Both the position numbers and the translations under genes were made by a program. A stretch of DNA of 27,556 nucleotides from a virus, in IMG/VR virus record IMGVR_UViG_3300013093_000212, positions 1 to 27,556 of that record, one strand, 5' to 3'. This document shows positions 17,435 through 25,784 of this stretch, piece after piece; the first letter of the stretch is position 1; each line of letters opens with the position of its first letter. The notes below the pieces were generated by a model. That model was not told where the DNA came from and ran no database searches. It worked only from the letters and a program-made list of their open reading frames with translations.

Positions 17435-18526
17435 TTATTTTAGACCCGCTAGTTTGCGGATATCTAATATATTGTCTAAGCCTACCTCAGGCTTACTCTC
17501 TCTGTTTCCGGTTACTTCAGCACTCTCACTTAACATTGTTTTCTTAGGAGCAACTTTACGTGTTTGTCCTTGCATAACAGCCGGTAGGTATTTGTCGAAA
17601 GCTTCATTAAGTTTCTTAGTCTGTACAGACTCAAGAAGGTCTTTCATGATCTCTCTTTTATCAGCACCTAACGGAGCTAATAACTCACCCATAACAGCTT
17701 TACGTTCCATCAAATCTTTAGTAATACGAATTTCACGTTGAGTGGATTCTACTAAATTTTCCTTTTCACTTATTGCTTGTTGGGCTTCTGCTAGTTCTTG
17801 ATCTTTCTTCTTGATGATCTGTAACAATTTACTTGTCTCAGATTTCTCATTTAGGAAGGAACCAGCAAACTCTTGTGCAAATGCTTCATAAATTTTACGA
17901 CCAAAGTCGTTGTTACGTGCACCATCAATATCTTCTTTTAATTGCTTAATTTCTGATGTTAATTTCTTAGTGACTGTATTTTCAACTACTTGTGCCGCTT
18001 GCTTAATAAAAGTATTGCGGATTTCTGCAAATTTGTTTTTAGCTTCACGGACTAACTTAACTTTCGTTGCAGCTAAATCCTTTTTATCTGTAGCAAATTC
18101 ACTGATCTCTTTTGCTAGAGCATGTACTACGAATTGCTCTAACTTGCTGAAATTCTCGCTGACCTTTTGACGATCTGTTTGAAATTCAACTAACTCTTTA
18201 CCTAATTGTTTGATTACAAAACCTTCTAGCTTTTTGCTGTCTTCAGCAATACGTTGTTTGTATTGTGCTTTAGCTTCGGCCAGTGCCTTTTTATCTTCAT
18301 ACAACTCGGACATTTCTGCGCTCAAGCGTTCGCTTAACATCTTGTCGATTGCTTCAACCATTACTTGTTTGTCTTGGTTAAATTTTTGTGCAAATTCTTC
18401 ACGAAGTTCTGCTGTTACTTGTTCGCGATTCTCTTGAATCTTTTGTGCAAAAGCAGATTCGACAACATCTTTTGTCTCTTCTGTCATTACACCTGACTCA
18501 ACTAATTGTTTGAATGCGTCCAACAT
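17435..18526 (-). CDS. 22: Prohead scaffold protein, gp22-like (363 aa)
   Basis: Internal scaffold on which the T4-type prohead assembles and which is later degraded by gp21. The protein is almost wholly Lys/Glu/Gln-rich predicted coiled coil from residue 10 to about 265, with few aromatic residues, as expected for gp22. The segment LMERKAVMGELLAPLGADKR followed by IMKDLLESVQTKKLNEAFDK, and the C-terminus VGLDNILDIRKLAGLK, fit the conserved C-terminal part of this family. It lies between protease and capsid genes in canonical 21-22-23 order. GAGGAG precedes the ATG by 7 bases. There is no sign of truncation. Confidence 0.92.
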   Translation of the reverse strand: MLDAFKQLVESGVMTEETKDVVESAFAQKIQENREQVTAELREEFAQKFNQDKQVMVEAIDKMLSERLSAEMSELYEDKKALAEAKAQYKQRIAEDSKKLEGFVIKQLGKELVEFQTDRQKVSENFSKLEQFVVHALAKEISEFATDKKDLAATKVKLVREAKNKFAEIRNTFIKQAAQVVENTVTKKLTSEIKQLKEDIDGARNNDFGRKIYEAFAQEFAGSFLNEKSETSKLLQIIKKKDQELAEAQQAISEKENLVESTQREIRITKDLMERKAVMGELLAPLGADKREIMKDLLESVQTKKLNEAFDKYLPAVMQGQTRKVAPKKTMLSESAEVTGNRESKPEVGLDNILDIRKLAGLK

Positions 18527-18542
18527 CTATTTCTCCTCGGGC

Positions 18543-19175
18543 TTATTTTAGACCTTTAATAATATTAAGGAGTGATTCCTTAAGATATTTCTGGGCCTTT
18601 GGATCTTCTTTTACTTCTTGTGCTACACGGAACGCTCTATTCCCGCCACGAGCATTCATTAAATGTTCGTAAACTGGAGTAGGATAAGCTCCTGGAGCAC
18701 TTGGTTGTGCAACTACGTCTACTGTGATTATCTCAAAATCGGATACATGGCCGTTCATGTCATTGACATTGCCACTACCACGAGAACTTACGCCAAGTTT
18801 TACACCGGCTTCGAGCATAGTACGTACTAAGTTGCCCATGGGCGTTGGTAAAATTTTAAGTTTACCATAGCCATTAGGACCTTCCATCCACATTTGAGTT
18901 ATCATATGGGATACACGGTCTAAATTTACTTTTAGATCATCTGGATGATCAACTTCGCCTAAAACACTATAACCATTTTGAATTTGGTCATTAAGTGTTT
19001 TAGTCGCACGTTCAATTTCATCCACAGGATATATACGTTGATTAGCGTTACGTATTCCACCTTGAATAGTAATACCTTTTAAGTATAGACTTTTTCCGTC
19101 TTTATCATCCGACTCCATTACGATGCCGGATTGATCAAAACTTAAATGTTCACGTAAGTATGCTAACTTTGTCAT
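18543..19175 (-). CDS. 21: Prohead core protease, gp21-like (210 aa)
   Basis: Serine protease that matures the T4-type prohead by cleaving scaffold, core and capsid proteins. Family motifs are visible: GGIRNANQRIYP (residues 39-50), GEVDHPDD with the probable catalytic His77, the nucleophile region LGVSSRGSG with Ser130 or Ser131, and DFEIITVDVVAQPSAPGA (146-163), which contributes the conserved Asp region. The length matches T4 gp21. The C-terminal tail after residue 175 is charged and probably includes self-cleavage sites, which I cannot place. The ATG is preceded by AGAGAAACAGG, and the gene lies 13 bases after the gp67-like gene, consistent with one head-gene transcript. Confidence 0.95.
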   Translation of the reverse strand: MTKLAYLREHLSFDQSGIVMESDDKDGKSLYLKGITIQGGIRNANQRIYPVDEIERATKTLNDQIQNGYSVLGEVDHPDDLKVNLDRVSHMITQMWMEGPNGYGKLKILPTPMGNLVRTMLEAGVKLGVSSRGSGNVNDMNGHVSDFEIITVDVVAQPSAPGAYPTPVYEHLMNARGGNRAFRVAQEVKEDPKAQKYLKESLLNIIKGLK

Positions 19176-19188
19176 CCTGTTTCTCTAA

Positions 19189-20235
19189 TTAGTTCTTTGT
19201 ATGTTGTGGTAAGAACTGTCCTTTTGGACCTTGGCCACCGCTTGTTTGACCAGCCTTATCACCTGTACCAGAACCTACTGGACCTGGAGTCTTGTTGTTA
19301 CCAGGATATCCAGCACCTTGTTTTTTCAAGTTCTTAACACCAGCTTTTCCGCCTGGGGCACTATTAGTTTCCCAATCTTTACCAGTAAACTGTTCACCTT
19401 TCTCAGGTGTAATACCTTTGTTTACTTTGTTAGGTGTATTACCTGTGTTGTGTCCTTCAGTAGCTGGACCTGCGTTACCTAAAATGTTGCTAGCATTAGC
19501 ACCAGTTTCTGGTTTACCTTTTCCTGAACTTACTGCACTTTTACCTGCTGACGGCTTGTTTAATTTCTCACCAGTACCAGCTCCAGCGTAATCGCCGTCT
19601 TGTTTCTGTGTGTTTCCACCGTAGTTGTGTCCAACTTTCTCAACGTATTCACGTGTCATACGACGACCTTCCATAAAGCCCATTGACTCATCGTCTTGGT
19701 CATCTTGGTCATCCATATCCATTTCTGGTTCCATACCCATTTCAGCTTCTTCGCTTCCTTGAGCTTGTTCTAATTCTGCAAATGCTGCTTCTAATTCTTG
19801 AATAGCATTCTTGATGTCCATGATTGCTGAATCTTCTTGTCCTTCGTGACCATGTTCGTCATCTTCTGGAGCGTCAAAGTTATCGCCATCTGCACTAATT
19901 TCTCCACCAAAGTCGTCAGTTTCGTCACCTGTGTCATCACCAGCTTCCATGCTGTATGAATCTTCCATTTCTTCGTAACCTTCGTCCATTTCTTCATCGT
20001 CTTCTTCTTTAGACTCATCCATTTCTTCTTCATCGTCTTCTTCTTTAGACTCATCCATTTCTTCGTCGTCTTCAGCTTTAGACTCGTCCATTTCTTCTTC
20101 GTCTTCTTCTTCAGCGATTAAGTTTTCATATATGTTTCTTGACTTCTCTACTACGATTTCGTGGAATAATGCGTTAGCACTTTCCATGTCTTCGTTTACT
20201 AGATAGTCTAATAATTGTTCAAATTTTGTTGACAT
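19189..20235 (-). CDS. 67: Acidic prohead core protein, gp67-like, with long disordered tail (348 aa)
   Basis: The ATG at 20235 (MSTKFEQLLDYLVNED) is preferred over an upstream in-frame start at 20268, because TTAGGAGAAAT lies between them as the ribosome site. Residues 1-40 (LVNEDMESANALFHEIVVEK) match the start of gp67-type core proteins in marine T4-like phages. Residues about 42-80 are a nearly pure Asp/Glu tract made of tandem copies of a DESKEEDDEEEM-like unit. Residues 145-165 form one amphipathic helix (IKNAIQELEAAFAELEQAQG). The last 150 residues are Gly/Lys/Asn/Pro-rich and probably disordered. T4 gp67 is far shorter (about 80 residues), so this is a strongly extended version or a fusion of core functions. 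It is expected to be cleaved inside the head, its fragments counterbalancing DNA charge or being expelled. Gene symbol assigned by position and N-terminus. Confidence 0.75.
   Translation of the reverse strand: MSTKFEQLLDYLVNEDMESANALFHEIVVEKSRNIYENLIAEEEDEEEMDESKAEDDEEMDESKEEDDEEEMDESKEEDDEEMDEGYEEMEDSYSMEAGDDTGDETDDFGGEISADGDNFDAPEDDEHGHEGQEDSAIMDIKNAIQELEAAFAELEQAQGSEEAEMGMEPEMDMDDQDDQDDESMGFMEGRRMTREYVEKVGHNYGGNTQKQDGDYAGAGTGEKLNKPSAGKSAVSSGKGKPETGANASNILGNAGPATEGHNTGNTPNKVNKGITPEKGEQFTGKDWETNSAPGGKAGVKNLKKQGAGYPGNNKTPGPVGSGTGDKAGQTSGGQGPKGQFLPQHTKN
19985..20086. repeat. Tandem repeat encoding the acidic tract
   Basis: Three adjacent units of 33, 36 and 33 bases, each beginning TCCATTTCTTC on the plus strand, with a partial fourth unit from 20087. 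They encode the Asp/Glu/Ser/Lys repeat of the gp67-like protein. Length differences are whole codons, so copy-number change keeps the frame. Confidence 0.85.
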
Positions 20236-20278
20236 GTTAAATATTTCTCCTAATAGGGTTAGCGGCAATGCTATGCAA

Positions 20279-20286
20279 TATTTACA
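20279..20286 (-). promoter_or_regulatory. Late-promoter-like octamer TGTAAATA
   Basis: The minus strand reads TGTAAATA, one mismatch from TATAAATA, 43 bases before the ATG of the gp67-like gene and inside the only sizeable gap of the head cassette (20236-20422). That gap also holds a 9-base inverted repeat, AATTTCTTA/TAAGAAATT, around 20374-20408, but no T-run for a terminator. A late promoter for the 67-21-22-23 segment is plausible. Confidence 0.4.
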
Positions 20287-20422
20287 TGCATGGAGAAATT
20301 CGTTGGGATAATAGGCTGAAAACTGACGGTTTTGGCCTTAGATTGACAGAAATTGTTTCTTTTTTGCTTTAATTTCTTAAAAATATTTAGTTTTATGATT
20401 AAGAAATTAAATTACACGTTAA

Positions 20423-20683
20423 TTATAGTGCAGGAGCTGCACCTTCTTCGGGCGGTGGAGCAGCGTACATCTTACGAACTAAAGCCATTTCTTCTTTGTG
20501 TTCTTTGTTATGTGCTTCGCTGGCTTTGCGAATTTCATTGATAGTTTTTAAACTCAAGCGTGGAGTTTTACGAAGTTCTTTATCTTTCAAAACGTTGTTG
20601 GTATCGTTTTGGCTAAGGTAACGGCTGTCGTCTTGTGGATCTTTATGATCTCTATCAAAGTAAATAAATTCTCTTAAAAACAT
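20423..20683 (-). CDS. Small head protein between portal and core genes (86 aa, gp68 position)
   Basis: I chose the ATG at 20683 (MFLREFIYFDRDHKDPQDDS). The alternative in-frame start at 20731 lies inside the portal gene and adds 16 residues that look like a shadow of it. The protein is highly charged: LREFIYFDRDHKD, then a basic middle (LKDKELRKTPRLSLKTINEI), a helix (RKASEAHNKEHKEEMALVRK) and a Pro/Ala tail (PPPEEGAAPAL). A protein of this kind sits between gp20 and gp67/gp21 in marine T4-like phages, at the position of the T4 core genes 67 and 68. It may be a prohead core component or an assembly factor for the portal. The assignment rests on position and pattern only. Confidence 0.7.
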   Translation of the reverse strand: MFLREFIYFDRDHKDPQDDSRYLSQNDTNNVLKDKELRKTPRLSLKTINEIRKASEAHNKEHKEEMALVRKMYAAPPPEEGAAPAL

Positions 20684-20693
20684 AGTGTGGTAT

Positions 20694-22454
20694 TTATGTA
20701 TTACCGCCTGGACCAGCTGGCCCGGCTCCACCTTCTGGACTTACTGATCCAGTACCAGGAGCTCCTGGAGCCTCTCCCCCGTCTTCGCCTGGCATGTTTT
20801 CTGGGGGAGTCGGATTGCTTAAAGAGCTTACATCACCTGCCATACCGCTTGCTGTAATACCTGCACTACGCAATTCACTGTTGGCATTTAATGCATCTTC
20901 TTCATCAATGTTCTCTTCTTGCCACATTGTAGCATTTTGGGCAACTTCTTCTTTAGTTAATCCTAAGAATCTTTCCATAGCAAAACGCTTGCTGATATAC
21001 GGTATTGCCATCATTGTATTGAAAGTATTAACACGAGCAGTATCCATTTCAGCCTGACGATAAGACGCAAAGTTCTGTGGAGGATTGAATTTAATGTCGA
21101 AAATATTACTGTCAACATTGATTCCTTGGGTATGTAGATATGTCTTAAACTCTAAATCAAACGGTTCATTTATTAAAGATTGGAGACGCTCGCAGTACTT
21201 GTTGAATCGTAATTCTTGGATGTATGCGGTTCCAACACGACCATCATTAAAATTTGATCCTCCATCGTCAGACCCGGTCGGAAGATAAGAGCTAGGTATA
21301 CGTAAAGCCCTAAACAACTTATTAGTAAAATATTTAAGATCATCAATTTCTCCTAGGTTTTGTCCACCTTGTAGAATTTCAACCTTACTTCCACGACCTT
21401 CTGCGGTTGTTGGGAAGAAATAATCTTCATTAATACTTAATGGATTATAACTTGCATCAATCAAACTCTGTCCGCCACCACCTGCACTTGGGATTCTACG
21501 CTGATTAATTTCGTTTTTAACACGTTCTACAAATGCCATTGCCAAGTGACTGGGCATATTTCCAACGTCAATATGGAATACTCTGCGTTCTGGGGCACGT
21601 TGTATACGATAGATTAAGATAGCATCTTCTAAAAGTTCTTTTTGTTTGAATACTTTGAAAATACTTTCCATTAAACTATTTCCAAATGGATAATTATTAT
21701 CCAAACCTTCACTCATACTAATATGAATAACATGTTTAGCATCAATAGCATATTGATTTTGATTTTGAGCAAATCTGCTACCGGCTGCCGTAGTTGGGAA
21801 TGACCCAGTCATGCCTCTTGCACCGCCAGATCCGCCTTGTCCTGATCCATAACTTCCACCAAATTGATTACCACCACCTTGCTGATTAGTAGGTTGTATA
21901 GCAGTAGTTGCCAGTGTTTCGAAGTTAGGGTTAAAATCCCTAATATGATACTGCTCGGGCTTCTTGCCTTCGCTTTCATTTACAATAATTTTATCTACCT
22001 TGCTGGGATCTACATACATCCAAGCATTGCTTTCTGGATCACGTACAAAGAAACTGTCACCAAATTTAAAAGCATTACGTACAATTTTGAATATACGTAC
22101 TGGGAACTTGTTTAATTTACACCATTGTTGTAGATACTTCTTAACTAATTTAACTTCTGTATTAGTTGCTTGTTCTTTAAATTTAATTTGAAAAGGAGTT
22201 CCATTTTCTTCGTTTAGTTGAGTGCAAAACTCTGCTAAAATATCAAAAGCAGCATTAACTTCACTGTCTGAATCCATTGTATCATACTGTCCATAACGTT
22301 CTAAACGATTTGGATGACCAGCATATACGTCAGGCAAGTAACTTGAATAGTTTGTTCTACTAGCACTTGTGCCTGAAGCCATACTAGATGATCCGCTAAT
22401 AGGACTTAGCTTTCCAGATAAGTTAACGGGAGTGAAATATTTTTTCCAAGACAA
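20694..22454 (-). CDS. 20: Portal vertex protein, gp20-like (586 aa)
   Basis: Dodecameric portal through which DNA is packaged and to which the neck attaches. Family signatures include YAGHPNRLERYGQYDTMDSD, VNAAFDILAEFCTQ, VRIFKIVRNAFKFGDSFFVR, IYRIQRAPERRVFHIDVGNM, YNPLSINEDYFFPTTAEGRG, VEILQGGQNLGEIDDLKYF and LRIPSSYLPTG. The start is a TTG at 22454 (MSWKKYFTPVNLSG), chosen because this N-terminus fits marine gp20 proteins; AAGAGAAT lies upstream and no ATG is available before the conserved part. Two low-complexity insertions stand out: a Gln/Gly-rich loop (residues about 190-220) and a Gly/Pro/Ala-rich C-terminal tail of about 45 residues. Length fits cyanophage portals better than T4 (524). 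Confidence 0.95.
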   Translation of the reverse strand: MSWKKYFTPVNLSGKLSPISGSSSMASGTSASRTNYSSYLPDVYAGHPNRLERYGQYDTMDSDSEVNAAFDILAEFCTQLNEENGTPFQIKFKEQATNTEVKLVKKYLQQWCKLNKFPVRIFKIVRNAFKFGDSFFVRDPESNAWMYVDPSKVDKIIVNESEGKKPEQYHIRDFNPNFETLATTAIQPTNQQGGGNQFGGSYGSGQGGSGGARGMTGSFPTTAAGSRFAQNQNQYAIDAKHVIHISMSEGLDNNYPFGNSLMESIFKVFKQKELLEDAILIYRIQRAPERRVFHIDVGNMPSHLAMAFVERVKNEINQRRIPSAGGGGQSLIDASYNPLSINEDYFFPTTAEGRGSKVEILQGGQNLGEIDDLKYFTNKLFRALRIPSSYLPTGSDDGGSNFNDGRVGTAYIQELRFNKYCERLQSLINEPFDLEFKTYLHTQGINVDSNIFDIKFNPPQNFASYRQAEMDTARVNTFNTMMAIPYISKRFAMERFLGLTKEEVAQNATMWQEENIDEEDALNANSELRSAGITASGMAGDVSSLSNPTPPENMPGEDGGEAPGAPGTGSVSPEGGAGPAGPGGNT

Positions 22455-22470
22455 GATGATTCTCTTTTAT

Positions 22471-22478
22471 AATTTATA
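22471..22478 (-). promoter_or_regulatory. Late-promoter-like octamer TATAAATT
   Basis: The minus strand reads TATAAATT, one mismatch from TATAAATA, in the 34-base gap before the portal gene and 16 bases upstream of its TTG start. It is well placed to start a late transcript of the head cassette. Confidence 0.45.
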
Positions 22479-22488
22479 TGTTATTTAA

Positions 22489-24798
22489 CTATTTGATCCA
22501 CTTGCTAGGGAAATTATCAACATTTCTAAGAATGCCAGCCAAGTGTTTTCTATGCTCTTCAAGTATTTCATTTTGATCTTTTAATGTCTTGTGAGTATCC
22601 ATTGCCAATTGGAACTTTTCTTCTTCTCTTTTTAATTTTTCTGCTCGTTCTTGTTTTTCTTCCGGTGTCATTACTTTATCCAAATACGGATCAAAACCTA
22701 ATTTTTCTTTTCTTTCTAAATAATTGTTTGGATCAGGCATATTTGTATTTTTACTGGCTCCAAATATATTATCCCAATTTTTATATAATTCATATCCACC
22801 GCCCGCTACTGCGGCCGCCGCTAAAGATAATCCAGCAGTAAATGGTGCTAGTTCTACTCCTAATAATGCTAACCCCCCTAGTCCTGTGGCCGCAGCACCA
22901 TACCCTTCGGCAACACCTGCGACTACATTAGCAGTCCCTCCTAATCCAGTGTTACCGCGTTGTACAAGGTAATCGCCTAGAGATCCTACAGTTGCGGCTA
23001 CTATTTCTGATACAATAACACCTTTTGCAAATTTAGCGGCATTTTTTGAAGCAGATGATGCGGCTTCACTAGCAACAGCTTCTGCTGAATTTACAGCACT
23101 ACTACCTACTCCGCCTAGGCCTCCACCTACAACTCTAACCCACATAGGATTACTGATTGTTCCTAACGTTCCAAAACCTTCTCTAGCTGTTTTACCTGTA
23201 GCATTTACTAAATCACCAATAACTGTTTTAGCACTACTTACAGTCTTAGCAGCCGTAAGTGCTCCAATCGTTGCAATAAGTGCAACTGCTAGTGTATCAA
23301 ATAACAACGGAACTTTAGCAATTGACATAATAATTCTAGATACTATTCCTACAAACTTATCTAATACTCCTAATGCTAACGACAGCGGCCCTAACAGATT
23401 ATTCAGTATTGAATTTCCTAATTGTTTAATTGTTATTTCAGTTTGTGCAGCTACCGCGGCTTGAGATCGCTGTTGTTTAGATTGATTGTCTCCAATTTCT
23501 TTAATAGTGTTTTGATAATCAGCTGCAGTTTCAATACCTTTATTATTCATTAAATTTTGAACAGCAATTCCACTGTTAACAACTTCACCAACTATGCCTG
23601 GCATCATTACTACAGCATCACCTGTTCGTCCTAGACCTTCAGCATTACGTTTAGCACCTAAATATATTTCTCCGGCAGCTGTATTCACATCTTCCATTTT
23701 TGAATTATGATCCATAGCAACAACGGTTGTATTTCGAAGAGCTTCACCAGCCGCTGGCATCACAGCTTGTAATGTTCTGCCTGCTTCAGTCATAGGAGGT
23801 AACCCTAATGCAGTGGCCATAACAATATCAGTAGCGCCTTTGAGGCCACTAGCACTTGCTTGATTATACGCCGCTATTGTTTTAGCACGATCTTCTTCGC
23901 TCATCGATGCAAGTCTTCGTTGAAATGCCGCGTTCTCTGCAGCTTTTCTTTGATCTTCTTCTAATTTCTTTCTACTAACTCCAGTTAATTGTGTTATTAA
24001 ATCGAGTTCATTAAGATAAGCACCAGTAGATTTTGCAAGATCTTCAGTATTTTTTAATTCTGCTTGTGTTCGTCCCCCAGTAATACTAATAAAAGACAAC
24101 ATAGAATTATTAATTTCTTCGGTTGTATATCCCAATGCCATTAGTCTACTACCAACATCTCCACCAATTAAGGAATTGCTTAACTGAACAAAATTACGTG
24201 CACCTTCATCAACAGTCCCGCCCATTCTAGCAAGTGTAGTACTGTTATTTTTTATAACAGTTGTAAACTGTTCTAAAGTCAAATATGATTGACTTGCTGC
24301 AAATCTAAGATCAGCAAGACTTCCGCCAAAGTTAATGCCTGCAGATGATACTTCTCTATATGACTTAAGAGCTGTTTCTTGAAAATCAGCAATAGATTTT
24401 AGCGCAGTTGCTGTTAACCCTGCCCAACCGTGTAGTCTACCAAAACTTCCTAGTAATGAATTTAAACTTCCGCTACCAGATACTAAGTTTTCAGCTATAG
24501 AAGATAATTTAGAAAATTGATTCCTAAATTGATAAGTCTCTTGACTTAAACCTGTGAACTCTTGAGAAGCTAATCCTGCTCGTTTTCCTAACTCACCCAC
24601 GTTTTGATTTGTTTCATCAAAACTTTCAGAACTAAGTCCTGCTTTACTTGCCCAGTTTTTTAATGTAGCCAGTGTTTGATCATTAGCAGCCATGCTGCTG
24701 GCTAGTAATTGTTTTAAAGTAGATTCAGTAGCCGCGTTGTTCAGTATAACGTCTTGAACTTCTGTTTCACTTTGTATAATACCTGTTACTTCTGCCAT
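22489..24798 (-). CDS. Putative tail tape-measure-like or internal virion protein (769 aa)
   Basis: The ATG at 24798 (MAEVTGIIQSETEVQD) has AGGAAAAACA upstream; longer in-frame starts would run through the divergent promoter region. The protein is helical and Ala/Gly/Ser/Asn-rich in its first 470 residues (LKQLLASSMAANDQTLATLK, FADFQ-like helices, RRLASMSEEDRAKTIAAYNQ). Hydrophobic stretches follow near 487-520 (IIMSIAKVPLLFDTLAVALI) and 635-670 (GLGGLALLGVELAPFTAGLS). A charged C-terminal coiled coil ends it (about 700-755, EEKQERAEKLKREEEKFQLA). Long helix plus internal hydrophobic patches is the usual look of tape-measure proteins, and the divergent neighbour is a baseplate hub gene. T4 gp29 is 590 residues and I see no specific gp29 motif, so this could instead be another internal tail or head protein. 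Confidence 0.5.
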   Translation of the reverse strand: MAEVTGIIQSETEVQDVILNNAATESTLKQLLASSMAANDQTLATLKNWASKAGLSSESFDETNQNVGELGKRAGLASQEFTGLSQETYQFRNQFSKLSSIAENLVSGSGSLNSLLGSFGRLHGWAGLTATALKSIADFQETALKSYREVSSAGINFGGSLADLRFAASQSYLTLEQFTTVIKNNSTTLARMGGTVDEGARNFVQLSNSLIGGDVGSRLMALGYTTEEINNSMLSFISITGGRTQAELKNTEDLAKSTGAYLNELDLITQLTGVSRKKLEEDQRKAAENAAFQRRLASMSEEDRAKTIAAYNQASASGLKGATDIVMATALGLPPMTEAGRTLQAVMPAAGEALRNTTVVAMDHNSKMEDVNTAAGEIYLGAKRNAEGLGRTGDAVVMMPGIVGEVVNSGIAVQNLMNNKGIETAADYQNTIKEIGDNQSKQQRSQAAVAAQTEITIKQLGNSILNNLLGPLSLALGVLDKFVGIVSRIIMSIAKVPLLFDTLAVALIATIGALTAAKTVSSAKTVIGDLVNATGKTAREGFGTLGTISNPMWVRVVGGGLGGVGSSAVNSAEAVASEAASSASKNAAKFAKGVIVSEIVAATVGSLGDYLVQRGNTGLGGTANVVAGVAEGYGAAATGLGGLALLGVELAPFTAGLSLAAAAVAGGGYELYKNWDNIFGASKNTNMPDPNNYLERKEKLGFDPYLDKVMTPEEKQERAEKLKREEEKFQLAMDTHKTLKDQNEILEEHRKHLAGILRNVDNFPSKWIK

Positions 24799-24822
24799 TG
24801 TTTTTCCTGGGTTTTCTGCGTA

Positions 24823-24830
24823 TATAAATA
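24823..24830 (+). promoter_or_regulatory. T4-type late promoter TATAAATA
   Basis: An exact match to the T4 late octamer on the plus strand, 52 bases before the ATG of the gp26-like gene, in the 84-base gap between two divergent genes. Its orientation fits the only plus-strand transcription unit in the window. Confidence 0.7.
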
Positions 24831-24863
24831 TCGTATAGGGGATAAATCTTGTTATCTCCAAGT

Positions 24864-24871
24864 TATTTATT
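24864..24871 (-). promoter_or_regulatory. Late-promoter-like octamer AATAAATA (divergent partner)
   Basis: The minus strand reads AATAAATA, one mismatch from consensus, 65 bases before the tape-measure-like start at 24798. With the plus-strand octamer at 24823-24830 the two face across each other, so the predicted transcripts would overlap by a few tens of bases at their 5' ends. Confidence 0.4.
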
Positions 24872-24882
24872 CGGAGAAATCT

Positions 24883-25773
24883 ATGCAAACCAACGTGCCA
24901 TTCCCGCCACAAACAAATCAACAGCCGGTAAATCCTCTGTCTTTGTTTATGCGACAGCCAAAAGTATACTTGAGCTTACCCAGCAATGGTGAATTTTGGG
25001 CTCCTAATAGCTTGATTATATCTGAAGAAAATCAATATCCTGTTTATTCAATGACAGCTAAAGATGAATTGTTACTAAACATCCCAGATGCATTAATGAA
25101 TGGACAAGCAGTAGTTGATGTAGTGCAGAACTGCATACCAAACATAAAAAATGCTTGGGCAATACCTAGTATTGACATGGACGCTATATTAATTGCTATA
25201 AGAGTTGCTACTTACGGTGAAATGATGAAAGCTCCAGTTAAGTTTAATGATGATATTGAAATGGATTACCAAGTAAATCTAACAACTTTGTTAGGTGCAC
25301 TAATGAGTGAAATATCATGGGATCCAGTTATTCCTATAAATGACAATATGACTGTGTATGTTAAACCATTAACATATAAACAAATGTCCTCATCAGCATT
25401 ACAAACTTACGAAACACAAAAAATATTGCAGTTAACTAATAACAATACAATCAATGAAGCTGATAAAATTAAAATGTTTAAAGAAAGTTTTAAAAAGTTA
25501 ACTGATTCTACAGTAGGTATGATTGTAGACAGTATTGATCATATCGAAACCAGTGAGGGCAGTACTGATAATCCTGCATTTATTAAAGAGTTTATCAATA
25601 ATGCTGATAAAACAATATTCAACACAATACAAAAACATTTAGAAATGTTAAAAGAAAGAAATTCTGTTAAACCCATGATTGTTCCTGTAACAGATGAAAT
25701 GCGTGACCAAGGTATTACAGGAGATACTGTTGAAATACCATTAGTGTTTGATGCTTCAAATTTTTTCGGATAA
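24883..25773 (+). CDS. 26: Baseplate hub protein, T4 gp26-like (296 aa)
   Basis: The ATG at 24883 follows CGGAGAAATCT; an upstream extension to 24754 would be antisense to the neighbour and is not supported. The N-terminal two thirds show the gp26 baseplate family pattern: VYLSLPSNGEFWAPNSL, YPVYSMTAKDELLLNIPDAL, VVDVVQNCIPNIKNAWAIP, IDMDAILIAIRVATYGEMM. The C-terminal third is helical and variable (IKMFKESFKKLTDSTVGMIV, DKTIFNTIQKHLEMLKERNS). T4 gp26 (208 residues) helps assemble the baseplate hub; this version is longer, as in marine T4-like phages. It lies on the opposite strand to all other large genes here, behind an exact late promoter. Confidence 0.8.
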   Translation: MQTNVPFPPQTNQQPVNPLSLFMRQPKVYLSLPSNGEFWAPNSLIISEENQYPVYSMTAKDELLLNIPDALMNGQAVVDVVQNCIPNIKNAWAIPSIDMDAILIAIRVATYGEMMKAPVKFNDDIEMDYQVNLTTLLGALMSEISWDPVIPINDNMTVYVKPLTYKQMSSSALQTYETQKILQLTNNNTINEADKIKMFKESFKKLTDSTVGMIVDSIDHIETSEGSTDNPAFIKEFINNADKTIFNTIQKHLEMLKERNSVKPMIVPVTDEMRDQGITGDTVEIPLVFDASNFFG

Positions 25774-25784
25774 GGCTTTTGTAT

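Noticed and set aside
19791-20054. Lys/Met/Trp-rich minus-strand frame over the acidic repeat.
   Set aside because: It is a frame-shifted shadow of the Asp/Glu repeat codons.
20374-20408. Inverted repeat AATTTCTTA/TAAGAAATT as a terminator after the small head gene.
   Set aside because: The stem is pure AT apart from one pair, the loop is long, and no T-run follows on the minus strand.
20691-20698. CATAAATA octamer before the 86-residue gene.
   Set aside because: It leaves only 7 bases to the ATG, which would make a nearly leaderless message, and it overlaps the portal stop region. Probably chance.
20684-20731. Upstream start of the small head protein at 20731.
   Set aside because: The added residues lie within the end of the portal gene, and the conserved-looking part begins at MFLREF.
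24754-24882. Upstream extension of the gp26-like gene to 24754, and of the tape-measure-like gene to 24921.
   Set aside because: Both extensions overlap the divergent partner and its promoter, and both genes have good ribosome sites at the internal ATGs (24883 and 24798).
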